A stretch of 21,472 nt of DNA from an uncultured Eubacteriales bacterium (lineage in GTDB: Bacteria > Bacillota > Clostridia > Oscillospirales > Oscillospiraceae), in the NCBI GenBank assembly GCA_934597725.1, contig CAKTSK010000032.1:1-21472 (forward strand). The letters are read 5' to 3'. The translations under genes and the position numbers were made by a program. Shown one piece after another: positions 1-7,651 of the stretch (position 1 is its first letter; each line of letters starts with the position of its first letter). Under the pieces are notes generated by a model that was not told where the DNA came from, did not search any database, and saw nothing but the letters and a program-made list of their open reading frames with translations.

Positions 1-495
1 TTTCAGGATTTTAACCTGCTGGACACTCTGACAATCTCGGAAAACATTGCCTTGGCACTGACTATCAACAAGGTTCCCGCAGGCGAGATTGATGGGCGGG
101 TGCGGGAAATGGCCGGAAAGCTGAATATCACGGATATTCTGGATAAATACCCCTATCAGGTGTCCGGCGGCCAGAAGCAGCGGTGCGCCTGTGCCAGAGC
201 TATTATCAACCATCCTAAGCTGATCTTGGCGGACGAACCCACCGGCGCGTTAGATAGTCACTCGTCCCAGATGCTGCTCTCGACGATCCAGAGTATCAAC
301 GAAGATCTCGGAGCCACGATCCTGATGGTGACACACGATGCTTTCTCAGCAAGCTACGCCAATCGTATTCTCTTTTTGAGGGATGGCGCGATCTTCACAG
401 AAATCCGTAAGGGTGGTGATTCCCGCAGGACTTTCTTTGAAAAAATCCTGGATGTCCTCACCATGATGGGAGGGGGCATGAATGATGTACGCTAA
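1..495 (+). CDS. Bce-type ABC transporter ATP-binding protein (5' end outside window)
   Basis: Cytoplasmic ATPase subunit of a peptide-exporting or peptide-sensing ABC transporter of the BceA/MacB class. The frame is open from base 1, so the gene starts before the window and the Walker A part is not visible. What can be seen, in order: Q-loop FQDFNLLD at the very start, signature VSGGQKQR, Walker B LILADEPTGALDS, and the H-loop MVTHD. The part just after the signature reads CACARAI, with two cysteines where AAVARA-like residues are usual. The C-terminus is the long tail typical of Bce ATPases. It overlaps the next permease by 14 bases, so the two are translationally coupled. It is clearly paralogous to the ATPase at 17382-18149 (shared ITDILDKYPY and SGGQKQR blocks). 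The family call is firm; the substrate (bacitracin, lantibiotic or other) cannot be read from the sequence. Confidence 0.93.
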   Translation, partial: FQDFNLLDTLTISENIALALTINKVPAGEIDGRVREMAGKLNITDILDKYPYQVSGGQKQRCACARAIINHPKLILADEPTGALDSHSSQMLLSTIQSINEDLGATILMVTHDAFSASYANRILFLRDGAIFTEIRKGGDSRRTFFEKILDVLTMMGGGMNDVR

Positions 496-2722
496 ACTCA
501 TTTTCAAAAATGCAAAGCGGTCTGTGAAGGACTATCTAATTTACCTCGTGACCATGACACTCTGTGTCACCCTGTTCTATGCGTTTTTGTCTATCAGCAG
601 CAGCCACTATCATCCAACCATTGGTGCGGAATATAACATTTCCCTGCTGGCCGGAGGGATGAAACTGGCGATTTGCGGCATTAGTCTGCTGCTATTGTTT
701 CTGATCCACTATGTCAATCGTTTCATGCTGAGAAAAAAACAAAAGGAGTTTGCCGTTGAGGCAACGCTGGGAATGGAACAACGAACCATAGGGCTGCTCT
801 TTTTCAGCGAGACGTTCTTTCTGCTCATCCTCTCTGTGGCGGTTGGTATCCTTCTGGGGATGATGGTCTCTCAGGTCATTACGGCCATGCTGCTTTCCTC
901 TTTTGGGGAACCATACACGTTTTCCTGGTCATTTTTTCCCGATACCGTGCTGCTGACGGTGGGATTCTTTCTCTTTTGTCAGATTTTGGTCGGGATAGGA
1001 AATGTCCGCATCCTGAATAAAAGCAGGATCATCGAGCTTATGACGGCAAACCAGCAGAATGAAAAGCCTCTTCATAAAAGCAGGTGGATGCCGATGATCT
1101 GTATTTTCTATGGCATCCTGCTGCTATGGATGCTGGAAGTGGGTGTTGTAAAACATCATTTCTATTTCGATGCCAGACATCCCCTTCCTGTCAAGTTCAT
1201 GTATTGGGGGAATATCATTTTCCCTGCACTGACGCTGCTTTGGGGGATCGCAGGTGCTTTTTTACGCAAAAAAATAGGATTTTCCAACTATCTTTGCGGG
1301 CTTCTGGCTGGCGTCATCATGACCGCCATACCGACTTTTTCCATCGCAAAACTGGAAAATACCTATTTTCTTGGATTTGATGCCCCTACCCTGAATCAAT
1401 ATCTGATGTTTGGGATCGCGGATATTTTGTTTATCATTTCCTCGGTTATATATTTATCCAATGCGGCGCTCCTATACTGGAAGGAGTCTAAAGTGTCCCG
1501 CAAATATCATAATACGAGTTTATTTCTGTTTGGACAGCTCTTATCTAAACTTGCTACCAACACAAAAACGATGACGATAATTTGTGTTACCCTGACCTTT
1601 TCGATCTGCCTGTTTGTCATCGCGCCGATTCTGACAGGATGGAGTCTGGGCTATCTGGATAGCCGGTCTGTCTATGATATTCAAATTTCAAGTCGCTACA
1701 ACGATATTTATGACGTGAAAAAGCTCCCGGATACAGACTATCAGGAAATTACTGCGTTTATAGAACAAAACAAACTTGCGATAAAGGATGATTTGATTTT
1801 TCCGGAATATCTTCCCAAACGAGAAGACTTTCACCAGCGGGTAAAGTACGATTTTCCTCCCCTGGCGGTCGCACTGACGGATTATAATGCAGTGCGGGAA
1901 ATGTTGGGATATGAACCGGTGACCTTAAAGGCAGATGAATTCACCACACACTGGCATCGTGCAGTGGATGTCAAGGACATCGAGAATTACATCGCTGCCC
2001 ACGCCGTACTGGAAACTGACGCAGGTACACTGAAACGCAGTGAAAACGCAGCGTTTCAAGAGCCTTTGGGGGAATCCATCTATAATCTTTATACGGATGT
2101 GGTGTACATTATCCCTGACGAAACAGCGCAAGCCCTGCTTCCAGTTCAGCGCAACCGGTTTGTGATGACCCAACATCCCCTTCCCTTCAAAACCGCAGAA
2201 ATGCTGGAACAGCTCCTGGGAAGTGCTTATCCAGAGGACCCTGAGAAAGACGATCTGCCAGGCTACAGTACCACCATCCATACTACTGAAGTAAACCGCA
2301 TCATCGCCCTGAACTTTATCCTAAAAGCATCCTTGATCTACAGTGCAATTGTGTTGGTGGTGATGTGTCTCACTGTGCTGGCGCTCCAACAACTCTTGGA
2401 TGCAGAAAAATATCATTACAGGTTTTCGGTTCTGCGAAAAATGGGAGTGGAAGAAAAGGAATTAAATGCTTTGGTTCTAAAGCAGCTTGGTGTTTGGTTT
2501 GGCCTGCCAATCATAGCGGCAATTACTGTAGCGATTGTTGTAATCAGCTATTTTTTTCAAAGTGTTTCTGTGGAGATCTCAGCCTATATTGGCTGCGGAG
2601 TCTTGATGCGGCAAATAGGCATCATTGTCGGGATTTTTGCTTTGCTGCTGAGTTGCTATTTTCTCAGTACATGGCTGCTGTTCCAGCGTTCGATTCGCCG
2701 CAACTCCGATGGCGCAAGGTGA
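482..2722 (+). CDS. FtsX-type ABC transporter permease, Bce-like (permease 1)
   Basis: Membrane subunit partnering the ATPase just upstream. About 746 residues. The N-terminal part begins with a helix after KLIFKNAKRSVKDY. Several hydrophobic segments follow, then a soluble, probably extracytoplasmic domain at about residues 400-620, and then three C-terminal helices starting near LNFILKASLIY. This is the layout of BceB-like permeases, where the large external domain contacts the peptide or its lipid target. GGGAGGGGG lies just upstream and serves either of two adjacent ATG codons (482 or 485). The stop is 12 bases before the next permease start, so the three genes form one operon. Substrate is unknown. 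Base composition is poorer in G+C than the genes to its right, which may mean the module arrived by transfer. Confidence 0.92.
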   Translation: MMYAKLIFKNAKRSVKDYLIYLVTMTLCVTLFYAFLSISSSHYHPTIGAEYNISLLAGGMKLAICGISLLLLFLIHYVNRFMLRKKQKEFAVEATLGMEQRTIGLLFFSETFFLLILSVAVGILLGMMVSQVITAMLLSSFGEPYTFSWSFFPDTVLLTVGFFLFCQILVGIGNVRILNKSRIIELMTANQQNEKPLHKSRWMPMICIFYGILLLWMLEVGVVKHHFYFDARHPLPVKFMYWGNIIFPALTLLWGIAGAFLRKKIGFSNYLCGLLAGVIMTAIPTFSIAKLENTYFLGFDAPTLNQYLMFGIADILFIISSVIYLSNAALLYWKESKVSRKYHNTSLFLFGQLLSKLATNTKTMTIICVTLTFSICLFVIAPILTGWSLGYLDSRSVYDIQISSRYNDIYDVKKLPDTDYQEITAFIEQNKLAIKDDLIFPEYLPKREDFHQRVKYDFPPLAVALTDYNAVREMLGYEPVTLKADEFTTHWHRAVDVKDIENYIAAHAVLETDAGTLKRSENAAFQEPLGESIYNLYTDVVYIIPDETAQALLPVQRNRFVMTQHPLPFKTAEMLEQLLGSAYPEDPEKDDLPGYSTTIHTTEVNRIIALNFILKASLIYSAIVLVVMCLTVLALQQLLDAEKYHYRFSVLRKMGVEEKELNALVLKQLGVWFGLPIIAAITVAIVVISYFFQSVSVEISAYIGCGVLMRQIGIIVGIFALLLSCYFLSTWLLFQRSIRRNSDGAR

Positions 2723-2734
2723 TGGGAGGAAGAG

Positions 2735-4064
2735 ATGTACTGGAAGTTAGCAATTCAAAATATCCGCAGAAGCCTGCGGGATTATATCATTTACTTTGTG
2801 ACGCTTACCTTGACTGCGGCATTGATGTACTCATTTTTGGCATTGGGCTTTTCATCAGATGTTCTTGCTATGGCAGAAAATATGTCGATGCTGACGACTG
2901 GAATTTTGCTTATGTCCGCTCTGGTTGCTTTTATGTCCTCGTTTGTGATCGGTTATGCGATCCGCTTTATGCTGGGACGACGGAAAAAGGAGTTTGCAAC
3001 CTACGAATTGATTGGCATGGAAGCAAAGTCAGTACGGAATTTGTTCCTTGCTGAAAACAGTATCATCGGTATAGGAGCCTTTCTGCTTGGTTCTTTGGTT
3101 GGCACAGGATTTTCCGGTTTGCTGAATCAGGTGGTAAAAAATATCTTTGAGGTGCCGCATCCCTATCAGGTTTCCTTTTCTCTTCAGGCATGGACAGTAA
3201 CCTTCTTGTTTTTTGCCTTGATGTATGGTTTTGGGATGTTTCGGGCGGCAAAGATTATTCGGCATCAGAAAGTGATCGATCTGCTGTATGATAACCGCAA
3301 GAATGAAGAATACCGTTTCAAATCGTTCCGCCATAGTCTTTTGGTAGTATTGCTTTCAATCGCCGCAATGGTTGCAGGCGTGATTTTGCTTGGGCGGATG
3401 CTTCAGACACAAACCAATGAAGCATTTTTGTACCTTGGCGGAGCCTGCCTGCTCATTCTGGTGGGTGTTTACGAGCTGCATCGCCAGATTCCGCTTTTGT
3501 TGCACCGATTTGCAAAACAAAATCTGCGCCATAAGTACAAAAAAGAAAATCTGTTCTTCCTGGGGCAGATTGGGCGGCGCATCCATTCCGCTGGCCGGAC
3601 AATGGCTGTGGTGGCGATCCTGTTGACCATATCCCTGGCAACCATGTTTGTGGGGCTTACCATGGGAGCAGGCTACAAAGCCAATATGAAAGCCTATTAT
3701 CCCTATGATGCAGGCGTGGCGATTGATGCACCTTTGGAAAAATCCAGCATGGATTCCATCGTTTCCTTTACTGAAGAATTATGCAGTCATTGACCGTTTG
3801 GGTGTACCGGGCTGCAGGCAGGCTTCCCTGATTCGCAGGGAACTGTCCACAGTCTTTTTGATCCCACTGCTATTCCCTCTTTTGCTGACGGTTTTGCTGA
3901 TAGCAGGGGCACAGTTCTTTTTCGGAGAGGCGATCTTGCAGGAGGGGCTTGTGACGTTCTATGGGCTGATAACGCTTCTTGTTTTTGTCACGATCTATCT
4001 GCTCTACTTCGCAGCAACCAGCATTCTTTTCCGAAAAATCGTCCTCAGACCCACAAGGACATGA
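2735..4064 (+). pseudogene. Second FtsX-type permease, internally deleted and frameshifted
   Basis: Paralogue of permease 1: both start with K-L-x3-N-x2-R-S-x2-D-Y-x-I-Y-x-V-T. Ribosome binding site GGGAGGA lies 4 bases before ATG 2735. The first frame gives four or more membrane helices and the start of the external domain, then stops at 3793. A different frame, open from 3705, carries a normal permease C-terminus: a KNYAVIDRLGV block, then helices FLIPLLFPLLLTVLL and GLITLLVFVTIYLLYF, to a stop at 4064. The two frames meet near 3765-3790. Aligned by eye with permease 1, roughly 200 residues (most of the external domain and the following helix) are missing at the junction. A working permease is therefore unlikely unless this is an assembly error. 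The 352-residue first frame could still be translated as a truncated membrane protein. Confidence 0.88.
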
Positions 4065-4088
4065 CCTCACGGCACGACCTCAAACTAT

Positions 4089-4138
4089 AAAACACAAGCG
4101 CTGCAAGGACTCTCCCCGTGCAGCGCTTGTGTTTTTCT
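4089..4138. terminator. Bidirectional rho-independent terminator
   Basis: A perfect 17-bp stem (4089-4105 with 4119-4135) with a 13-base loop. It starts with an A run and ends in a T run, so it works for both strands. It lies between the end of the permease pseudogene (+) and the end of glnA (-), the expected place for a shared terminator of convergent genes. Confidence 0.9.
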
Positions 4139-4171
4139 TTCAGCAGACAGGATTCCCCTGCTTGTTGTCCT

Positions 4172-5590
4172 TTAGAGGTCGTAATACATGGCGAACTCTG
4201 CGGGGGTCGGCTGACGGTTCATCTCGTCCAGCTCCGCCCGTTTCTTCTCCAGCCACAGCGTAATGAGCCGCTCCGGGAACACCCCGCCCTGGGTGAGGTA
4301 CTCATGGTCGGCCTCCAGCGCATCCAGCGCCTCGTTCAAGGTCGTGGGCAGGCTGTCGATCTGGGCCTTTTCCTCGTCGGAGAGGGTGTAAAGGTTAAAG
4401 TCATAGGGTCCCCAGCCTCTTTCGTGGGGATCGATCTGATTCTGGATCCCGTCCAGGCCAGCCATGAGAATGGCTGCAAAGGCATAGTAGGGGTTGCAGG
4501 TGGCGTCGGGATTCCGCAGCTCAAACCGCTTGTCTTTGGGCGCTTTGGCATAAGCAGGAATACGGACCACCGCAGAGCGGTTGGCCATGGCATAGCCAAT
4601 GGTCACCGGCGCCTCGAACCCGGGAACCAGCCGCTTGTAGGAGTTGGTGGACGGATTGGTGAAGGCACAGAGAGAGGCTGCGTGCTCCAGCATACCGCCG
4701 ATGAACCACAGGGCCTCCTTGCTCAGCTGGGCATACCCTTCCTCGTCATAAAAAATCGGCTGGCCGTCCTTGAACAGGTGCATGTGTACATGCATACCGC
4801 TGCCGGCCTCTCCTGCCACCGGCTTGGGCATAAAGGTCGCAGTGCGTCCGTCCCGGGCGGCGGCGTTCTTGATGATGTATTTGCAGACCATGGTGTTGTC
4901 CGCCATCTGGGTCATTTCGCCCAAAGCCACCTCGATCTCAAGCTGGCCGCAGCCGCCGACCTCGGGGTGGTGATACTTCACCGCTACGCCCCAGTCCTCC
5001 ATCATGAGGCAGATGCGGTTGCGCAGGTCCTGGTTGACATCCCGGGGCAGGCTGGCGTGATACCCTGCCTTGTTCGGCACCTGGTAGCCGTTGTTGCCGT
5101 CGGTCCAGGCAGCCTGGCGCGCGGAAATATCATAGCCGGCGTGGTCGGGGCGGTTGGTATAGCTCACCCCGTCAAACACATAAAACTCATATTCCGGGCC
5201 GACGATCATCTCATCGGCCACCCCAAGCTCCTTCATGTAAGCAACTGCACGCTTGGACACGTTGCGGGGATACTGATCAAAGGGACGGTTTTCCGGCCGG
5301 TCAATGATCATCACATCGCCGATCATGGTGAGCGTAGGGACCTCCGAGAAGGGGTCCACTGTGGCCGAGTCCAGATCGGGGACAAAGACCATGTCGCTGT
5401 TTTCCACCGGTGCATAGCCGTAGTTGGACCCGTCAAAGCCGATCCCATAGGTCATGGTATCTTCATTGAGGCGTCCGACCGGAATGCTCAGATGTCTCCA
5501 CCGGCCGTCGATGTCCGTCATTTTGAAGTCTACGATTTTAATTTCCTTTTCCTGACAAAGATGCAGAATGTCCTGCAATGTTTTTCCCAT
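4172..5590 (-). CDS. glnA: Type I glutamine synthetase
   Basis: Makes glutamine from glutamate, ammonia and ATP in the cytoplasm as a dodecamer. 472 residues, the usual GS-I length. Seen in order: the beta-grasp N-terminal domain ending in DGSNYGYAPVENSDM; the metal-site stretch GPEYEFYVFDG; GSGMHVHMHL; the NPSTNSYKRLVPGFEAP glutamate/ammonia site; NRSAVVRIP; FELRNPDATCNPYYAFAA. Tyr401 in NLYTLSDEE is 71 residues from the C-terminus, as is the adenylylated Tyr397 of E. coli GS by my recollection. The C-terminus (TPAEFAMYYDL) also resembles the GS-I beta type. The tyrosine alone does not prove adenylylation, since Bacillus GS has one too. Start ATG 5590 has AGGAGG 7 bases upstream. Single-gene unit with its own promoter (5641-5669) and terminator. 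Confidence 0.97.
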   Translation of the reverse strand: MGKTLQDILHLCQEKEIKIVDFKMTDIDGRWRHLSIPVGRLNEDTMTYGIGFDGSNYGYAPVENSDMVFVPDLDSATVDPFSEVPTLTMIGDVMIIDRPENRPFDQYPRNVSKRAVAYMKELGVADEMIVGPEYEFYVFDGVSYTNRPDHAGYDISARQAAWTDGNNGYQVPNKAGYHASLPRDVNQDLRNRICLMMEDWGVAVKYHHPEVGGCGQLEIEVALGEMTQMADNTMVCKYIIKNAAARDGRTATFMPKPVAGEAGSGMHVHMHLFKDGQPIFYDEEGYAQLSKEALWFIGGMLEHAASLCAFTNPSTNSYKRLVPGFEAPVTIGYAMANRSAVVRIPAYAKAPKDKRFELRNPDATCNPYYAFAAILMAGLDGIQNQIDPHERGWGPYDFNLYTLSDEEKAQIDSLPTTLNEALDALEADHEYLTQGGVFPERLITLWLEKKRAELDEMNRQPTPAEFAMYYDL

Positions 5591-5640
5591 AAGGGCGCCT
5601 CCTTTGGTTTCCTCGACGCATGTGTATCGCGTGCGTTTTA

Positions 5641-5669
5641 ACGATACCCAGTTTCCTCTGTCTTGTCAA
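5641..5669 (-). promoter_or_regulatory. Sigma-A-like promoter of glnA
   Basis: On the - strand: -35 TTGACA (5664-5669), 17-base spacer, -10 TATCGT (5641-5646). The start of transcription would be near 5634, leaving a leader of about 45 bases. A short inverted repeat (GTATCG 5624-5629 with CGATAC 5642-5647) straddles the -10 and start site and could be an operator. No known nitrogen-control site or riboswitch was recognised. Confidence 0.75.
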
Positions 5670-5958
5670 GGAAAAGATGAATTCTATGCTTCGTCGCCGT
5701 GCAGGAGCACAGCATCTGCCGGACAGCTCAAGAAAGAAGGCGAAGGAAGAAGATCCCCTCGGTTCATGCAGCACACAGAAAAACAAGGCGCCCTCAGAGA
5801 CCGCCAGACCCGCCGGAAACACGATAACAGCCGGTCTTTCCTCTGCGTTCACAGCCCCCCAACCGGTACACAGAAACGGCTGGAACTCACCATGGGCGTG
5901 CGCGGACCACGATGTATGGTACTCCTACAACTTCCCCCTCTCTTTTTCGCTTCTTTTC
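5670..5958. other. Intergenic region without recognised content
   Basis: About 290 bases between the glnA promoter and the promoter of the CBS-domain gene. Short frames are open through here on both strands, but none has a convincing ribosome binding site or family resemblance. I see no tRNA, riboswitch or strong hairpin. Confidence 0.5.
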
Positions 5959-5987
5959 TTGCAATCTCACCGGCAATGTGGTATGCT
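5959..5987 (+). promoter_or_regulatory. Sigma-A-like promoter of the CorC/HlyC-type gene
   Basis: -35 TTGCAA (5959-5964), 17-base spacer, -10 TATGCT (5982-5987) with a TG element one base earlier in the spacer. Predicted start near 5994, so the gene would have a leader of about 93 bases. Confidence 0.7.
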
Positions 5988-6086
5988 TAATAAAATGGTA
6001 GGCTTTTTTATCCTATGGAATCCCCAGCTGCTTGCGTTGTCAGGCAGCAAAAAATTTATGTGGAAAGCTGAGATGATGCGTCCCTT

Positions 6087-7346
6087 ATGGACAGTACCTG
6101 TATAGCAATTATCGTGATCCTGATAATTCTGGTGGCCCTCTCCGCCTGGTGTTCTTCCACGGAGACCGCCTATTCCTCCGTCAACAAGGTCCGGCTGAAA
6201 AACAAAGCCGATGACGGGAACGTCCGCGCACAAAAGGCGCTGGAGCTGCTGGAGCAGTACGACAAAGTCCTCTCCTGCATCCTCATCGGCAACAACATCG
6301 TCAACCTCACCGCTGCGACGCTGGGCACCGTCCTGTTCACCAAGCTGTTCGGTCCTGTCTATGGTCCGGCTGCCTCTACCATTGTCCTCACCGTTGTGGT
6401 GCTGATCTTCGGTGAGATCACCCCCAAGACCCTGGCCAACGACCAGGCCGAAAAGTTCTGTATGCGGGCAGCGCCCGCGCTGCGGGTCTGTCTGGTCCTC
6501 CTTTCTCCCCTTCAGTGGTTCTTTGGCCTGTTCCAAAAAGCCGCCATCAAGCTCTTCCACTCCTCCGAAGACGAGGGGATCACGGAAGAAGAGCTGATCA
6601 CCATGGTGGAAGAAGCGGAAAACGAGGGTGGCTTGGAGCACCACGAAAGCGAACTGATCCGTGCTGCCATCGAGTTCAACGACATGGAGGTCGAGGAGAT
6701 CCTCACCCCCCGGGTGGACATCGTGGCCGCGCCGGACACCATCACCATGGAGGAGTTTGCCGTCCTCTTCGCAGAAAACGGTTATTCGCGGATTCCGGTC
6801 TACCACGCCTCCATCGACAACATCATCGGTCTGGTCCACGAAAAGGACTTCTTCTCTGCCCGCTATCACAACCACACGGATGTGATGAGTCTGGTCAGCA
6901 AGGTCTTTTACACGACCGGCTCGGCGAAGATCTCCGATCTGCTTCGCCTGCTCCAGCTGCGCAAGGCCCACATGGCCGTCGTGGTGGACGAGTATGGCGG
7001 GACCATGGGGATCGTCACCATGGAGGACATCCTGGAAGAGCTGGTGGGCGAGATCTGGGATGAGCACGATGAAGTGATCGAGGAGTTCAAGCCCCAGGAA
7101 GACGGCAGCTATCTGATCTCCTGCTCCGCCAGCCTGGACGACCTGTTCGACCGCTTCTCCCTCCGCGCCGTCGACATTGATTCGGCCTCCATCAGCGGCT
7201 GGGTCCTGGAAGAACTGGGCCGGGTCCCGGTGGAAGGAGACCACTTCGTCTACGAATCCCTGGACGTGACCGTAACTAAGGTAGACCACCGCCGGATCCT
7301 GGAGATCCGCGTGGCCGTGATCCCGCCAGAGGAAGAAGACAACTGA
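6087..7346 (+). CDS. CNNM/CorC (HlyC) family membrane protein with CBS domains
   Basis: Membrane protein of the DUF21-CBS-CorC_HlyC family, often annotated hemolysin-family protein. Relatives are tied to magnesium/cobalt efflux or tolerance, which is family knowledge rather than proof here. 419 residues. Residues 1-190 hold the DUF21 membrane domain, with the family mark SSTETAYSSVNKVRL near 30 and GEITPKTLAN near 110. Residues about 205-325 hold a CBS pair (ILTPRVDIV; VVVDEYGGTMGIVTMEDILE). The last 85 residues form the CorC/HlyC domain. ATG 6087 begins a normal family N-terminus, but I find no good ribosome binding site before it; only a weak GAG around 6070. The upstream ATGs at 6073 and 6076 are in another frame. 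Own promoter and terminator, so probably monocistronic. Confidence 0.93.
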   Translation: MDSTCIAIIVILIILVALSAWCSSTETAYSSVNKVRLKNKADDGNVRAQKALELLEQYDKVLSCILIGNNIVNLTAATLGTVLFTKLFGPVYGPAASTIVLTVVVLIFGEITPKTLANDQAEKFCMRAAPALRVCLVLLSPLQWFFGLFQKAAIKLFHSSEDEGITEEELITMVEEAENEGGLEHHESELIRAAIEFNDMEVEEILTPRVDIVAAPDTITMEEFAVLFAENGYSRIPVYHASIDNIIGLVHEKDFFSARYHNHTDVMSLVSKVFYTTGSAKISDLLRLLQLRKAHMAVVVDEYGGTMGIVTMEDILEELVGEIWDEHDEVIEEFKPQEDGSYLISCSASLDDLFDRFSLRAVDIDSASISGWVLEELGRVPVEGDHFVYESLDVTVTKVDHRRILEIRVAVIPPEEEDN

Positions 7347-7352
7347 ACACAC

Positions 7353-7392
7353 AAACGGGACGTCGGAAACCACACCGACGTCCCGTTTTTTC
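7353..7392 (+). terminator. Rho-independent terminator after the CorC/HlyC-type gene
   Basis: A 14-bp stem (7353-7366 with 7375-7388), 8-base loop, continuing into a run of T to about 7391. It starts seven bases after the stop codon. Confidence 0.92.
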
Positions 7393-7465
7393 TGCCCGAA
7401 AGCAGGTCATAATCCCCCTCCGCCCGGGGAAACTACCGACACCAACTTGTGAAGGAGGGCCTCCC

Positions 7466-7651
7466 ATGACGCTCATTCCCTGTACCGATCCCTGCATCTA
7501 CCAGCAGGACGGCTGCTGTACCCTGGCCCGGGCCGGGTCCGGCGGCACACCGGCCGAAGGGATCGGCTGCATCCACTTTGTGCCCCGGCAAACGTCCTCA
7601 CCGCAGGACCGCCAGCGCCTGCCGCACGTTCTTGACCGGGATCAGCTGTAA
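7466..7651 (+). CDS. Small Cys-rich protein (possible metal-binding)
   Basis: 61 residues. Strong ribosome binding site AAGGAGGG (7452-7459), six bases before ATG. The N-terminal 40 residues have a Cys pattern C6-x3-C10-x6-C17-C18-x16-C35 in a CTDPCIYQQDGCCTL context, a style seen in short clostridial proteins of unknown function that may bind zinc or iron. The last 20 or so residues overlap the 3' end of radA on the other strand by 54 bases and look like antisense reading, so the conserved part is probably residues 1-41. No promoter with a good -35 was found; a CATAAT (7409-7414) downstream of the previous terminator is a possible -10. Function unknown. Confidence 0.6.
   Translation: MTLIPCTDPCIYQQDGCCTLARAGSGGTPAEGIGCIHFVPRQTSSPQDRQRLPHVLDRDQL

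Noticed and set aside
5591..5640. Glutamine riboswitch in the glnA leader
   Set aside because: The leader from the predicted start is only about 45 bases and no conserved riboswitch core is visible.
4118..5641. 507-codon open frame on the + strand across glnA
   Set aside because: It is the antisense of glnA, has no family resemblance and no ribosome binding site, and is full of His/Gly/Val repeats typical of reading a GC-rich gene backwards.
5538..5852. 104-codon frame on the - strand overlapping the glnA start
   Set aside because: It crosses the glnA promoter and start in another frame and has no ribosome binding site or family features.
5967..7373. 468-codon open frame on the - strand across the CorC/HlyC-type gene
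   Set aside because: Antisense of a clear family member; Asp/His/Gln-rich with no motifs, and it runs through the terminator hairpin.
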